Part shown: positions 18,652-28,448 of the stretch, piece after piece
Position numbering within the stretch: the first letter of the stretch is position 1
Layout of the letters: each line of letters starts with the position of its first letter
Assembly (NCBI RefSeq): GCF_021728415.1
Contig: NZ_JAKKDV010000001.1
Span: 289,877-353,876, forward strand
Direction of reading: 5' to 3'
Origin: Flaviramulus multivorans
Lineage (GTDB): Bacteria > Bacteroidota > Bacteroidia > Flavobacteriales > Flavobacteriaceae
Length of the DNA stretch: 64,000 nucleotides
Notes under the pieces: model-generated
Told to the model about the DNA's origin: nothing
The model's database searches: none
The model's input: only the letters and a program-made list of their open reading frames with translations
Made by a program: the position numbers and the translations under genes

Positions 18652-21600
18652 TTATCTGCTTAAGTATAAGCGTCCTTGTTCTGGTTTATTTTCGCCATCG
18701 TTAAATTTGAAAATGTAGAAATACACACCAACAGGTAAATCTCCTTTTGAGACAACCCTAGATTGGTTGGATGTTCCATCAAACCTTGGTGTATTGGCAT
18801 TTCCTTTATAAACTATATTACCGTTACGGTTATAAATTTCCATTTCAAAATTTGGATATAATATGGCTAGATTATCAACATCAAATGTGTCGTTTACACC
18901 ATCTCCATTCGGGGAAAATCCATCAGGAATTTGCAATTTACCACAGGCCGTTACATCTGGTGTTACTGCTAAACGTACACTGCTTTCGCAACCAGTAGTT
19001 GCATCAATTAAAACTGCATAGTACGTGATATTTGTTAAGGTTGAACTATTTGAAATAACTGAACCTCCGGTGGCGGCATCATACCAAACAACATTATTTG
19101 TACTAGAGTTATACTCTGCAATATTTGCACTTAAATCTAAAATGGTTGGTCCATCATTAATACAATATTCTGCTGTTGGATCTAATAATGTTGGAGTAGC
19201 TGTATCGTTGATGATTACATCTATTTGAACAGCCGTTGAAGATTCGCAACCTGAACTATTGGTTTGTGTAGCATAATAATCCTCACCATCTACTAATGCT
19301 TCTGTACCAGTTAATGGCATAGTTAACGCAGCATCTTCGTACCAATTAATACTACCTGATGAGCTAATAGTGCTATCCAAATCTGAAACTATTGGATTGT
19401 CAACTAGACAAAATTCAGGGTTATTATTAGCAACGGTTGGTGTTGGTGTATCATCAACTGTAACCGTAATATCAGCGGTTGAATCTGGAGAGCATGGTGA
19501 TACAGCTGTTACTGTATACGTATAAACTCCTGGTACATCTATAGCAGGATCAAAAACTCCTGTTCCACTATTTAATGCAGGCGACCAAGTTCCTCCACTT
19601 TGAGCTCCTGCTCCTAGTGATAAAAATAAATCGGTAGGTGCATCAATCATACACAATGCAACTGTAGCATCCGTTCCCGCATTTGGTGCCAAGGTTACCG
19701 TTACAACCACATCGCTAGTTTCTGTTCCACAAGCATTTGTTAATGTATAAGTATAAGTTCCATCTACATCTACTAACGGATCAAAAACTCCTGTTCCACT
19801 AGTTAAGGCAGGTGACCAAGTTCCTCCTATATCGGCACCTCCAAGAAGTGTAAATAAATCGGTTGTTCCATTATTACTACAAACATCTAATGTATTATCT
19901 GATCCAGCATTTAGTGGTGCTTCTATAGTTACCGTTATAATAGTACTATCATCCACACACGGTGCCGATGCAGTTACATAATAAGTGAACTGGTATGTAC
20001 CTGTAGATACTGCTGTTCCATCAAAAATATTTCCTGATAAAGCACCAGTTCCGTCTGTATCTTGCCATGTTCCTCCAGCATCTTGAGTACCATCTAAACC
20101 TGTAAATAAATCAATATTACTATCGTTATTACATGCAACAATAGGCGTAGCATTTGGATTTCCGGCATTCGGAGATTGATATATAGTTGCTAACACTGGG
20201 GTTCTTACAGACGATTCGCAACCTGTTGTTGCATCTGTTTGTGTAGCATAATATGTTTGTGCATCTATTAAAGCCGTTGTTCCTGCTAAAGGTGTTCCTC
20301 CTATTGAAACATCATACCATTGAATCGTGGTTCCCGTTGCAACTAAATCTGCAACTATTGCTGTATCACAAAATTCTTGTGGTGATGAAGCTGAAGGTGC
20401 AGGTGTGTCATTTATAACAATACTAACTGTTACATTAGCATCATCACAACTTCCTATAGCATCCACATCAAAAGTGAAATTATAAGTTCCTTGTGCTAAT
20501 CCATCTAGCGTTACTGTGTTACCAGCTAAAGCTCCTGTGCTGTCATCATCATTCCAAGTTCCTGTCTGATCTTCACCTGTTAATAAATCAAACAAATCAT
20601 AAGTTTGACCTACTGTTATATCAGCTAAACAGAATTCAACCGGAGTATTTGGTGTTCCTGATTCTGGTGCATCTTCAACAGTTACAGTAACTGTACTGCT
20701 ATTGGTACATCCGTTAACATCTGTAATTGTATATGTGAAATTATATGAGCCAATGGTTAGCAATGTTAAATCAACATTACTTCCGGATAAAGCTCCTGTT
20801 GTGTTATCATCAGTCCAAGTACCACCTACATCTTCTCCAGTTAATTGTCCGAATAAATCTAATGGTGAATTTGCTGCTAAATCATTCTCACAGAATATAG
20901 CAGCTGTAGGTGTTCCCGTAATTGGTAATGGATTTATCGTAACGCTTACAGTTACTAAAACGTCATCACAACTTCCTATATCCTCTACATCAAAGGTGAA
21001 GTTATATGTTCCTGAAGTTAATATTGACAAGTCAACAGGATTAGCTGATGAAGTTCCTGTATTGTCATTTCCAATGTACCAAGTTCCGGTTTGGTCTTCA
21101 CCTGTCAACAAATCGAATAAATCATAACTTGCCGGTGCAGTACCTTCACAAAATTCAGGAAAAGTAGCTACCGGGGTTCCAGATTCTGGGGCGGGTTCTA
21201 CTGTAATTGTTATTGATTCAGTGACTGAACACGTTCCATTATCAATAGTGTAAATAAATGTATAAGGACTACCTGCTACATTAAGTGTTGTTAAATCTAA
21301 TATATTTGATATTGTAGTATTACTAGAATCTGTCCATGTTCCACTATTATTATCTTGAGATCCATCTAGCGCATTAAATAAATCGAACGGTGAATTTGCA
21401 GCCAAATCATTTTCACAAAATATTTGATTTATGGCAACTCCAGCATTAGGGTCTTGTAATACAATAACTTGTACCGTTGTTGACTCTTCAGGACATGGGT
21501 TAGGTGATAAATTTTGTGTATACGTAAAATCATATGTGCCAGGTGTAAAAGCAGTTAAGTCTATTGGAGAAGTAACTACTGGATCAGAACTTGTTGTTCC

Positions 21601-22821
21601 TTGTGTCCATTGACCATTTGGGTCTTCATTTTCTAAGAGAGAAAACAAATCAAAGGCAGCTGGTAAACTAGCTTCACAAAATGAAGCTGGATTTGCTGCT
21701 GATGGTGTTCCAGAAGATAAGGTCTCATGAACAGTAATAGTTACGTTTGAAGTGCCATCTGGACAAACACCAGTACTAGGTACAGTGTACACAAAAGTGT
21801 AAGTCCCAGCTGTTGTTAATGTAGATATATTAACCGTTCCTAAGTGCCCATTTGATGTTGTTAAAGGTCCTGACCAACTACCTGTTGTATCTGGAGTACC
21901 TCCTAATTCATCAAATAAATTAAAATCGGAAGCTGGTAAATTGTCATTACAATATTCTAAGTTACCTGGAGTTCCTGGGTCAACGGGTGTATCAATAATA
22001 ACTAACACATCTACAGGGTTGCTTACACAAAACACATCATTAATTTGAATATAGTAAGTGTTACCATCAACCAAAGGCGTTGACAGTGCTAACGCAGGTA
22101 AAACTGGGTTTCCAAAACCATCTAAATTATCATACCAACTATAATTAGTCGCGGTTGTACCTGGGTTTAAATCTCCAACTGTTGGATTGGTATCCGAACA
22201 GAACTCTTGAGGATTTGCTGGAGTTGGGTCAGTTGGGGCATTAAAAACCCCTACTTGACCAATTTCTAATTGACTTTTACAGCCTCCATTATCTACAAAT
22301 ACAATGAAATAATTTGTGGCTCCACTTGAAATAGGGTCCGTAGTATTCGCTTGATTAGTTAAATTTAAATCATAATAAACTTCAACAGAGCCTCCAACTG
22401 GAATACTTGATTGTAACACATCATCTATGTAAGTTTGTACGGTTGCATTTTCATTGCTACAATAAATCTGATCTAGGTTTTGACCACTTGCATTAACTTG
22501 AAAGTCTATAGTCAAAGATGCTCTAACTCCACAAGTTCCGGTGTTATCATCAGCATAATAGGTTCCTTCTTGAACCAATTGACTATTATTAAAAGGGCTT
22601 CCTCCGGTTGCGGCATTATACCATACAATACCGTTACCATTATCAGTTGCATAGTCAGCACTCATATTAGCAAAGGTATATCCCGATGCATCACAAACGG
22701 GAGGCGGGGTTGGGTCGGTTACAGTAGGACATTGAGCATTTAAAGAAAATGTTGTCCATAGAAACACCATCAAAAAGGATACAAAAATTTTTGTTATCCT
22801 TGAAAGGGATTTTGTCTTCAT
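18652..22821 (-). CDS. Large repeat adhesin with gliding-type T9SS C-terminal domain
   Basis: This cell-surface protein of about 1,389 residues is secreted by the type IX system. A signal peptide (SFLMVFLWTTFSLNA) is followed by tandem Ig-like modules of two kinds. About nine units carry a DLF..L.G.D..GTW core (for example YDLFDLLTGEDQTGTW, IDLFTGLDGTQDAGGTW). Five or so carry a WY...GG...TYYA...GCESS core. The C-terminal 90 residues are the type B domain (IPDGFSPNGDGVNDTFDV, PVGVYFYIFKF, RLYLSR). The frame extends to an ATG at 22854, but the ATG at 22819-22821 places the signal peptide correctly. The downstream PorP/SprF and PorE-like genes are likely its dedicated export partners. The adhesion target is unknown. 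Confidence 0.92.
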   Translation of the reverse strand: MKTKSLSRITKIFVSFLMVFLWTTFSLNAQCPTVTDPTPPPVCDASGYTFANMSADYATDNGNGIVWYNAATGGSPFNNSQLVQEGTYYADDNTGTCGVRASLTIDFQVNASGQNLDQIYCSNENATVQTYIDDVLQSSIPVGGSVEVYYDLNLTNQANTTDPISSGATNYFIVFVDNGGCKSQLEIGQVGVFNAPTDPTPANPQEFCSDTNPTVGDLNPGTTATNYSWYDNLDGFGNPVLPALALSTPLVDGNTYYIQINDVFCVSNPVDVLVIIDTPVDPGTPGNLEYCNDNLPASDFNLFDELGGTPDTTGSWSGPLTTSNGHLGTVNISTLTTAGTYTFVYTVPSTGVCPDGTSNVTITVHETLSSGTPSAANPASFCEASLPAAFDLFSLLENEDPNGQWTQGTTSSDPVVTSPIDLTAFTPGTYDFTYTQNLSPNPCPEESTTVQVIVLQDPNAGVAINQIFCENDLAANSPFDLFNALDGSQDNNSGTWTDSSNTTISNILDLTTLNVAGSPYTFIYTIDNGTCSVTESITITVEPAPESGTPVATFPEFCEGTAPASYDLFDLLTGEDQTGTWYIGNDNTGTSSANPVDLSILTSGTYNFTFDVEDIGSCDDVLVTVSVTINPLPITGTPTAAIFCENDLAANSPLDLFGQLTGEDVGGTWTDDNTTGALSGSNVDLTLLTIGSYNFTYTITDVNGCTNSSTVTVTVEDAPESGTPNTPVEFCLADITVGQTYDLFDLLTGEDQTGTWNDDDSTGALAGNTVTLDGLAQGTYNFTFDVDAIGSCDDANVTVSIVINDTPAPSASSPQEFCDTAIVADLVATGTTIQWYDVSIGGTPLAGTTALIDAQTYYATQTDATTGCESSVRTPVLATIYQSPNAGNPNATPIVACNNDSNIDLFTGLDGTQDAGGTWQDTDGTGALSGNIFDGTAVSTGTYQFTYYVTASAPCVDDSTIITVTIEAPLNAGSDNTLDVCSNNGTTDLFTLLGGADIGGTWSPALTSGTGVFDPLVDVDGTYTYTLTNACGTETSDVVVTVTLAPNAGTDATVALCMIDAPTDLFLSLGAGAQSGGTWSPALNSGTGVFDPAIDVPGVYTYTVTAVSPCSPDSTADITVTVDDTPTPTVANNNPEFCLVDNPIVSDLDSTISSSGSINWYEDAALTMPLTGTEALVDGEDYYATQTNSSGCESSTAVQIDVIINDTATPTLLDPTAEYCINDGPTILDLSANIAEYNSSTNNVVWYDAATGGSVISNSSTLTNITYYAVLIDATTGCESSVRLAVTPDVTACGKLQIPDGFSPNGDGVNDTFDVDNLAILYPNFEMEIYNRNGNIVYKGNANTPRFDGTSNQSRVVSKGDLPVGVYFYIFKFNDGENKPEQGRLYLSR

Positions 22822-22879
22822 AGATTTGGTTAATTTATTGGTTGTTAATAGCATTCGCTTGAATTAAACCATTTATAAC

Positions 22880-22894
22880 AGATTTTAAAAATCT
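22880..22894. repeat. Short palindrome upstream of the adhesin operon
   Basis: AGATTTT-A-AAAATCT is a perfect 7-bp dyad 59 bases upstream of the proposed adhesin start. It sits in the 190-bp AT-rich gap between the adhesin and ctaD. It could be an operator, but in such AT-rich sequence it could also be chance. Confidence 0.25.
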
Positions 22895-22998
22895 ATTTTT
22901 GATTAATTGTGTCGCAATTTAACTGATTTTTTTGTATTTCATCGAATTTTTTTACATTTTTTTTCATTTTATCGAAAAAAAAAGCATTTAAACGATAA

Positions 22999-23020
22999 AA
23001 CCCGCCATAATAAGCGGGTT
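22999..23020 (-). terminator. Rho-independent terminator of the act-cta operon
   Basis: The stem AACCCGC / GCGGGTT (7 bp, 8-base loop) is followed on the minus strand by TTTATCGTTT and later a long T run. It lies 28 bp after the ctaD stop. Confidence 0.8.
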
Positions 23021-23047
23021 CTAAACATGTAAGATATATATTGTTAA

Positions 23048-24841
23048 TTAATGCTGAAGTTCTTCTTCACCATCTTTTAAAGGAATATGTTGTGGAACAT
23101 AATCTTCTTCATGCCCTGGTTTACTATAATCGTAAGCCCAACGGTGTACATGAGGAATCTCACCTGGCCAGTTACCGTGGATATGTTTTAAAGACGCTGT
23201 CCATTCTAAAGTATTCGATTTCCATGGATTTTCTACAGATTTTTTACCATAGAAAATACTGTAAAAGAAGTTCCAAAGGAATACCAACTGGAATACACCT
23301 CCAACTAATGCGAAAATGGTAATAATAACATTTACGTTTGCTAAATCATCAAATAAGGGGAAATTACTATTTGTGTAATAACGACGTGGTAAACCTGCCA
23401 TACCTATAAAATGCATTGGAAAGAATACACCGTAAGCACAAACTGCCGTTACCCAAAAATGTATATACCCTAAATTTTTATTTAACATTCTACCAAACAT
23501 TCTAGGGAACCAATGATATATTCCTGCGAACATTCCGTATAATGCTGATATACCCATTACCAAATGGAAGTGAGCTACCACAAAGTAAGTGTCGTGAACA
23601 TTAATATCTAATGCACTATCCCCTAAAATGATTCCTGTTAATCCCCCAGTTATAAACGTAGAAACTAATCCGATTGAAAATAGCATTGCGGGATTCATCT
23701 GTAAATTACCCTTCCAAAGTGTAGTAATGTAGTTAAATGCTTTAACCGCTGATGGTATTGCAATTAATAAGGTTGTAAATGTAAATACCGAGCCTAAGAA
23801 TGGGTTCATTCCAGAAATAAACATGTGGTGTCCCCAAACAATAGTTGATAAGAATGCAATTGCTAAAATAGATGCTACCATGGCACGATAACCGAAAATT
23901 GGTTTACGGGAATTTGTTGCAATAATTTCAGAGGTAATACCCAGTGCAGGTAATAATACAATATATACTTCAGGGTGACCTAAGAACCAAAATAAGTGTT
24001 CAAATAAAACTGGAGACCCTCCTTGATAATGTAATACCTCACCTTGAATAAAAATATCTGATAAGAAGAATGATGTTCCAAAACTTCTATCCATTATTAA
24101 AAGTAATGCCGCTGATAATAAAACTGGAAACGAAATCACACCGATAATGGCAGTAATAAAAAATGCCCAAATAGTTAAAGGTAGTCTTGTCATAGACATC
24201 CCTTTTGTTCTGAGATTAATTACGGTTACTATATAGTTTAATGATCCTAACAACGAAGAAGCAATAAATATTGCCATAGATACTAACCATAAAGTCATAC
24301 CCATTCCTGAACCGCCTTGAGCAAGTGGTAGAGCACTTAATGGTGGATATATAGTCCAACCAGCAGCAGCAGGTCCTGCTTCAACAAATAAGGATAATAC
24401 CATGATTACACTTGATAAAAAGAATAACCAATAAGATATCATATTTAAAAACCCAGAAGCCATATCTCGGGCTCCAATTTGTAGCGGTATTAATAAATTA
24501 CTAAACGTACCACTCAAACCAGCAGTTAATACAAAGAATACCATAATAGTACCATGAATAGTAACTAATGCTAAATAGATATCGGCATCCATTACTCCAT
24601 CTGGCGCCCATTTACCCAATAATGCTTCAAACAATACATTTGGTTCTTCAGGCCATGCGATTTGCATACGAAACATCATAGACATTAAAACCCCAATAAC
24701 ACCCATTATAGTACCCGTTATTAGGTACTGCTTAGCAATCATCTTATGGTCTTGACTAAATATGTATTTAGTTACAAACGTTTCTTTATGATGATGCCCG
24801 TGGTCGTCTTCGTGAGCGTGAGTATCTGCGTGTGCTGACAT
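23048..24841 (-). CDS. ctaD: Cytochrome c oxidase subunit I (aa3 type)
   Basis: This is the catalytic subunit of the terminal oxidase, reducing O2 to water and pumping protons. The 597 residues show a His-rich N-terminus, about 12 membrane helices and all metal ligands: HGTIMVFFVLTAGL (heme a), the active-site GHPEVYIVLLPALG with the CuB histidine, the D-channel glutamate and the cross-linked tyrosine of A1-type enzymes, WGHHMFISGMNP (two CuB histidines), and HDTYFVVAHFHLVMG (heme a3 and heme a). It is the last gene of an operon that begins with actA, consistent with the ACIII-aa3 supercomplex known in Flavobacterium. No subunit III or IV gene follows here; they must be elsewhere. Confidence 0.97.
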   Translation of the reverse strand: MSAHADTHAHEDDHGHHHKETFVTKYIFSQDHKMIAKQYLITGTIMGVIGVLMSMMFRMQIAWPEEPNVLFEALLGKWAPDGVMDADIYLALVTIHGTIMVFFVLTAGLSGTFSNLLIPLQIGARDMASGFLNMISYWLFFLSSVIMVLSLFVEAGPAAAGWTIYPPLSALPLAQGGSGMGMTLWLVSMAIFIASSLLGSLNYIVTVINLRTKGMSMTRLPLTIWAFFITAIIGVISFPVLLSAALLLIMDRSFGTSFFLSDIFIQGEVLHYQGGSPVLFEHLFWFLGHPEVYIVLLPALGITSEIIATNSRKPIFGYRAMVASILAIAFLSTIVWGHHMFISGMNPFLGSVFTFTTLLIAIPSAVKAFNYITTLWKGNLQMNPAMLFSIGLVSTFITGGLTGIILGDSALDINVHDTYFVVAHFHLVMGISALYGMFAGIYHWFPRMFGRMLNKNLGYIHFWVTAVCAYGVFFPMHFIGMAGLPRRYYTNSNFPLFDDLANVNVIITIFALVGGVFQLVFLWNFFYSIFYGKKSVENPWKSNTLEWTASLKHIHGNWPGEIPHVHRWAYDYSKPGHEEDYVPQHIPLKDGEEELQH

Positions 24842-24868
24842 AATCTTATATCGTTTTTATCTTTTTAA

Positions 24869-25936
24869 TTAGTTAATTAGAGAGTTCTTAAATTCCTTTT
24901 GCTCCTTCATCCAAGCATCGTATTCTTCCTGCGTTTCTACCACAATCTTCATTTGCATATTGTAGTGGGATTTTCCGCAAATTTTATTACACAGTAATAA
25001 GTAATCAAATTCGTAACGTTCTAAAGCCTCTTCACCTTTAGCTACTAATTTTTTACTATTCTCTACTCTAATTTCATTTATTCTGGTAACTTTTTCTTGC
25101 ATTTGTGGCGTTTCACGCATTTCAGCAGTGGTAACTGTTGGTGTAAAACCAAATTGAGTAATCATACCAGGAACACAGTTCATCTGAGCTCTAAAGTGTG
25201 GCATATATGCCGAATGTAATACATCTTGCGAACGCATTTTAAATAATACTGGTCGTCCTACTGGCAAATGCAATTCTGTAGTAATAACATCATCTTGTGC
25301 ATTAGGGTCAGATTCATCTAAACCTAAAATATTAGCTCTATCAATATCAATTAATCTAACATTTGCTTTTCCAAGGGTATTGTCTGCGCCACCGTATCTA
25401 GCTTTCCAGTTAAACTGTTGTGCATACAATTCTATTACTAAAGGATCATCACTTTCATCAACACCCATAATGTTAATCCATGTATTTAATCCGTAAATTA
25501 TTAAACCCGCTAAAACTATTACTGGAATTATAGTCCAGATAGCTTCTAATTTATTATTATCTGCAAAGAATAGGGCCTTTTTACCTTTTTCTCCTTTGTA
25601 TTTAAATGCAAAATAGTGTAACAAAAACTGCGTAACAGTTTGAACAAAAAAGATAATTACCATAGAGATAATCATCAAATTATCGATAGTTGGACCGTGT
25701 TCAGATGCCGAGTTAGACATTAATGGTAAATCGCCCCATTTAACAAAACACACAATTGTTATGATATAAATGAATGCTAAAAAGCCCATCATTAAATACC
25801 CATTAATTGTATTGTCTTTATCGGTGGCAACTCCAGTATTTTCACTTTTAGCCTGAGCTAAATCAAAAATCTTAACCATCTGCCAGATGGCAACTGAAAT
25901 AAATACTAAAACTATAATTGTTAATAAAGCAGTCAT
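24869..25936 (-). CDS. ctaC: Cytochrome c oxidase subunit II
   Basis: Subunit II accepts electrons at the binuclear CuA centre. The 355 residues include four hydrophobic segments (about 1-20, 45-70, 85-112, 130-157), two more than classical subunit II, then the periplasmic cupredoxin domain. CuA ligands are seen in SAYMPHFRAQMNCVPGM (first His) and CNKICGKSHYNM (Cys, Cys, His, Met). The usual CSELC sequence is CNKIC here, so the glutamate whose backbone carbonyl contacts copper is isoleucine. There is no fused cytochrome c domain, so electrons probably arrive from the monoheme domains of ACIII or a soluble carrier. It lies 27 bp before ctaD. Confidence 0.95.
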   Translation of the reverse strand: MTALLTIIVLVFISVAIWQMVKIFDLAQAKSENTGVATDKDNTINGYLMMGFLAFIYIITIVCFVKWGDLPLMSNSASEHGPTIDNLMIISMVIIFFVQTVTQFLLHYFAFKYKGEKGKKALFFADNNKLEAIWTIIPVIVLAGLIIYGLNTWINIMGVDESDDPLVIELYAQQFNWKARYGGADNTLGKANVRLIDIDRANILGLDESDPNAQDDVITTELHLPVGRPVLFKMRSQDVLHSAYMPHFRAQMNCVPGMITQFGFTPTVTTAEMRETPQMQEKVTRINEIRVENSKKLVAKGEEALERYEFDYLLLCNKICGKSHYNMQMKIVVETQEEYDAWMKEQKEFKNSLIN

Positions 25937-25966
25937 TGTTATCGTTCGTCTTTATTTATATCTAAA

Positions 25967-27331
25967 TTAATAATGAAACTCTTCACTTTCTTTTCTAAAA
26001 GGATATCCTTTAACAAGTAGAGGAGCTTTTGTTAAGGCCGTAAATACTACAAATATGAATAATCCCGCAAAAAGTAAAATAGAACTTATTTCAGGAATAC
26101 CTATAAACCATCTATCACCTACAGTTGCTGGCATAATCATATTAAATACATCAATATAATGACCAAATAAAATTACTAAGCCCGTCATTACAACAAACCA
26201 TGGAATACGTTTGTAATCAGCATTCATTAACATTAATATCGGGAATACAAAGTTTAACACTACCATACCAAGGAATGGTAATTTGTAATCGTTAAAACGA
26301 GACACAAAGTATGTTACTTCTTCTGGAATGTTTGAATACCAAATAAGCATGAATTGTGAGAACCATAAGTATGTCCAGAAAATACTAAATGCAAACATAA
26401 ATTTCGCTACATCATGTAAGTGATTTTCATTAACAAACTCTAAGTAATTTCTCGATTTTAGGTAAATAGTGATTAATGCAATTACTGTAATACCGCTTAC
26501 AAACATACTTGCAAACACATACCATCCAAATAACGTAGAAAACCAGTGAGGGTCTACACTCATAATCCAATCCCAGGACATCATAGATTCTGTATAAATA
26601 AAGAATACTAAAAACGCCGCTGAGATACGGAATGATTTCTTAAAGTTACTTTGGTCTTCTGCAGTATCTTGAGCAATTGAAAATTTTCGCGAAAAATGAC
26701 GGTATAAACTCCATCCAGCTATAAAAACTAATCCGCGAATTACAAACCAAGGTAAATTTAAAAACCCTGACTTTCCTTTTATTAATTTATCGTGCTCAAC
26801 AACTTCTGGATCCATCCAAATAAATAAATTGTAATGACCTATTGTTCCTGAAGCTACTGCAATTCCTAAAACTATTAAAGCCCCTGGTAATAAGTAAGAT
26901 GTAATACCCTCCATAACCCTAAATAGTACAGGTGACCATCCTGCTTGTGATGCAATTTGAATAGCATAAAATGCTAACACCCCTAAAGCAATCATCATAA
27001 AAAAGAATGCTGCCACATAAAGCGCAGACCATGGTCTGTTGGCTATTTGATGCTGAACATGTTCAACGTGTTTTTTGTGTTCGTCAACTTCAGCATGCGC
27101 ATCATCGCCATGAGTTGTGTTAACGTGAGCATCCTCTGCATGTGTATCATGACTAGGTGTAGCGTGAGCCGCTTCTTCACCGTGGCCACCACCATGAGAC
27201 TCTTCTGCAAGTAAGGTTTCAACTTCTTCAAAAGATTTATGAGATGTCATAAAACCATAGCCTACTCCTAATAATCCTAAAACCATTAGAACGATAGAAA
27301 ATGTCTTTAATTTATTTGAAAATGTGTACAT
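25967..27331 (-). CDS. actF: Alternative complex III subunit ActF
   Basis: ActF is one of the membrane subunits of alternative complex III, the quinol:cytochrome c oxidoreductase that replaces the bc1 complex in Bacteroidota. The 454 residues contain about ten membrane helices and NrfD-type features (SWDWIMSVDPHWFSTLFGWY, YLWFSQFMLIWYSNIPEE). A His/Asp/Glu-rich segment (about residues 43-90, with runs such as HGGGHGEEAAH) sits between the first two helices. This insert could bind metals or simply be a flexible acidic linker; no function is known to me. It is followed by ctaC after 30 bp and preceded by actE by 13 bp. Confidence 0.92.
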   Translation of the reverse strand: MYTFSNKLKTFSIVLMVLGLLGVGYGFMTSHKSFEEVETLLAEESHGGGHGEEAAHATPSHDTHAEDAHVNTTHGDDAHAEVDEHKKHVEHVQHQIANRPWSALYVAAFFFMMIALGVLAFYAIQIASQAGWSPVLFRVMEGITSYLLPGALIVLGIAVASGTIGHYNLFIWMDPEVVEHDKLIKGKSGFLNLPWFVIRGLVFIAGWSLYRHFSRKFSIAQDTAEDQSNFKKSFRISAAFLVFFIYTESMMSWDWIMSVDPHWFSTLFGWYVFASMFVSGITVIALITIYLKSRNYLEFVNENHLHDVAKFMFAFSIFWTYLWFSQFMLIWYSNIPEEVTYFVSRFNDYKLPFLGMVVLNFVFPILMLMNADYKRIPWFVVMTGLVILFGHYIDVFNMIMPATVGDRWFIGIPEISSILLFAGLFIFVVFTALTKAPLLVKGYPFRKESEEFHY

Positions 27332-27344
27332 ATCTTATCTAATC

Positions 27345-27896
27345 TTACTTTTCTAAATCTGCTTTCAATTTTAACACGTATGCTACAACTTGCCAACGTT
27401 CTTCTTCATTTAACTGGTTAGCATAACTTCCCATAGCATTTTTACCATAATAAATCGTGTGATAAATACTCCCTTCATTAATGGCTCTTCCAGCATCATC
27501 ATAACTTGGAATACCAAGAATTTTTTCACGCTTCACTAAGTTACCCTGTCCATCACCTTTATTTCCATGACAAATTCCACAATATATATCATATAACTCT
27601 TTACCTCTAGTAAAATCAACGAGAGTAGAATCTAATGAACTTACTAAAGTGGCTTTAGCTAAGTCGTATCCTTCCGTAGTATTATCAATATCAAAAGGTA
27701 CATATCCTCTAGGGATAGATCCTTCGGCAGGTATTTGAGCCTCAACACCATCTTTAAATGCTGCTTCACCATAAGTTTCGTATCCTCCAGATTCATACAT
27801 ATTCGGCATGAATTGATAGTTTGGTGCGGTATCTTTTTTACATGATACCATCACTAAAACGACTGTTATTGCTAATATTTTTATTAAGCTTTTCAT
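27345..27896 (-). CDS. actE: ActE, monoheme cytochrome c lipoprotein of alternative complex III
   Basis: ActE is the small heme-c subunit of alternative complex III. The 183 residues begin with a lipoprotein signal (ILAITVVLVMVSC, lipobox VMVSC, Cys about 19), so it is anchored by lipid on the periplasmic face. A single CGICH heme motif (about 115) is followed by a distal methionine candidate in YGKNAMGSYANQL. It sits between actD and actF, as in other act operons. Confidence 0.93.
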   Translation of the reverse strand: MKSLIKILAITVVLVMVSCKKDTAPNYQFMPNMYESGGYETYGEAAFKDGVEAQIPAEGSIPRGYVPFDIDNTTEGYDLAKATLVSSLDSTLVDFTRGKELYDIYCGICHGNKGDGQGNLVKREKILGIPSYDDAGRAINEGSIYHTIYYGKNAMGSYANQLNEEERWQVVAYVLKLKADLEK

Positions 27897-27905
27897 ATAA
27901 CTATA

Positions 27906-28439
27906 TTAATGCGCTTCTTTATCAACTAAATTAATCTCTACGGCTCCTGTGTCCTTAAGCAACTTTTGCAACTCCTTTTCATTTCCGTGAACTGCAATTT
28001 CCATTAAAAAATGATCATCTGTAGTTCTAGGATCTGGGTTTTCAGCTTGCTTAAATGGCCACATTCTACTACGTAAATAAAATGTAATTACCATTAAATG
28101 TGCTGCAAAAAACACCGTAAGCTCAAACATAATAGGTACAAAGGCTGGCATGTTTTCCAAATAACTAAAACTTGGTTTTCCACCTATATTTTGTGGCCAA
28201 TCTTCAATCATGATAAAATTCATCATCAAAATAGCAACTGTTAAACCAACTAAACCATACATAAATGCAGTAATAGCTATACGTGTAGGTTCTAATCCCA
28301 TTGCTTTATCTAGCCCGTGAACCGGAAATGGTGTATATATTTCTTCAATGTGATGCTTTTCTGCCTTAACCTTTTTTACGGCAGACATTAATACATCATC
28401 ATCGGTATAAATAGCGTGAATAACTTTTGAAGCTTCCAT
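27906..28439 (-). CDS. actD: ActD (DUF3341), membrane subunit of alternative complex III
   Basis: ActD is a 177-residue protein of the DUF3341 family. A soluble N-terminal part (about 1-55, KVIHAIYTDDDVLMSAVKKV) with the typical phrase IEEIYTPFPVHGLDKAMGL is followed by two membrane helices (about 60-80 and 103-123) and a polar tail (RTTDDHFLMEIAV). It has no cofactor motifs; its role in the complex is structural or in proton translocation. It is 9 bp from both neighbours, consistent with co-translation. Confidence 0.92.
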   Translation of the reverse strand: MEASKVIHAIYTDDDVLMSAVKKVKAEKHHIEEIYTPFPVHGLDKAMGLEPTRIAITAFMYGLVGLTVAILMMNFIMIEDWPQNIGGKPSFSYLENMPAFVPIMFELTVFFAAHLMVITFYLRSRMWPFKQAENPDPRTTDDHFLMEIAVHGNEKELQKLLKDTGAVEINLVDKEAH

Positions 28440-28448
28440 TGACTATAT

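Noticed and set aside
20702..21127. 141-codon open frame antisense to the adhesin
   Set aside because: It mirrors the repeated codons of the adhesin on the other strand, has no recognisable domain and lies fully inside a firm gene.
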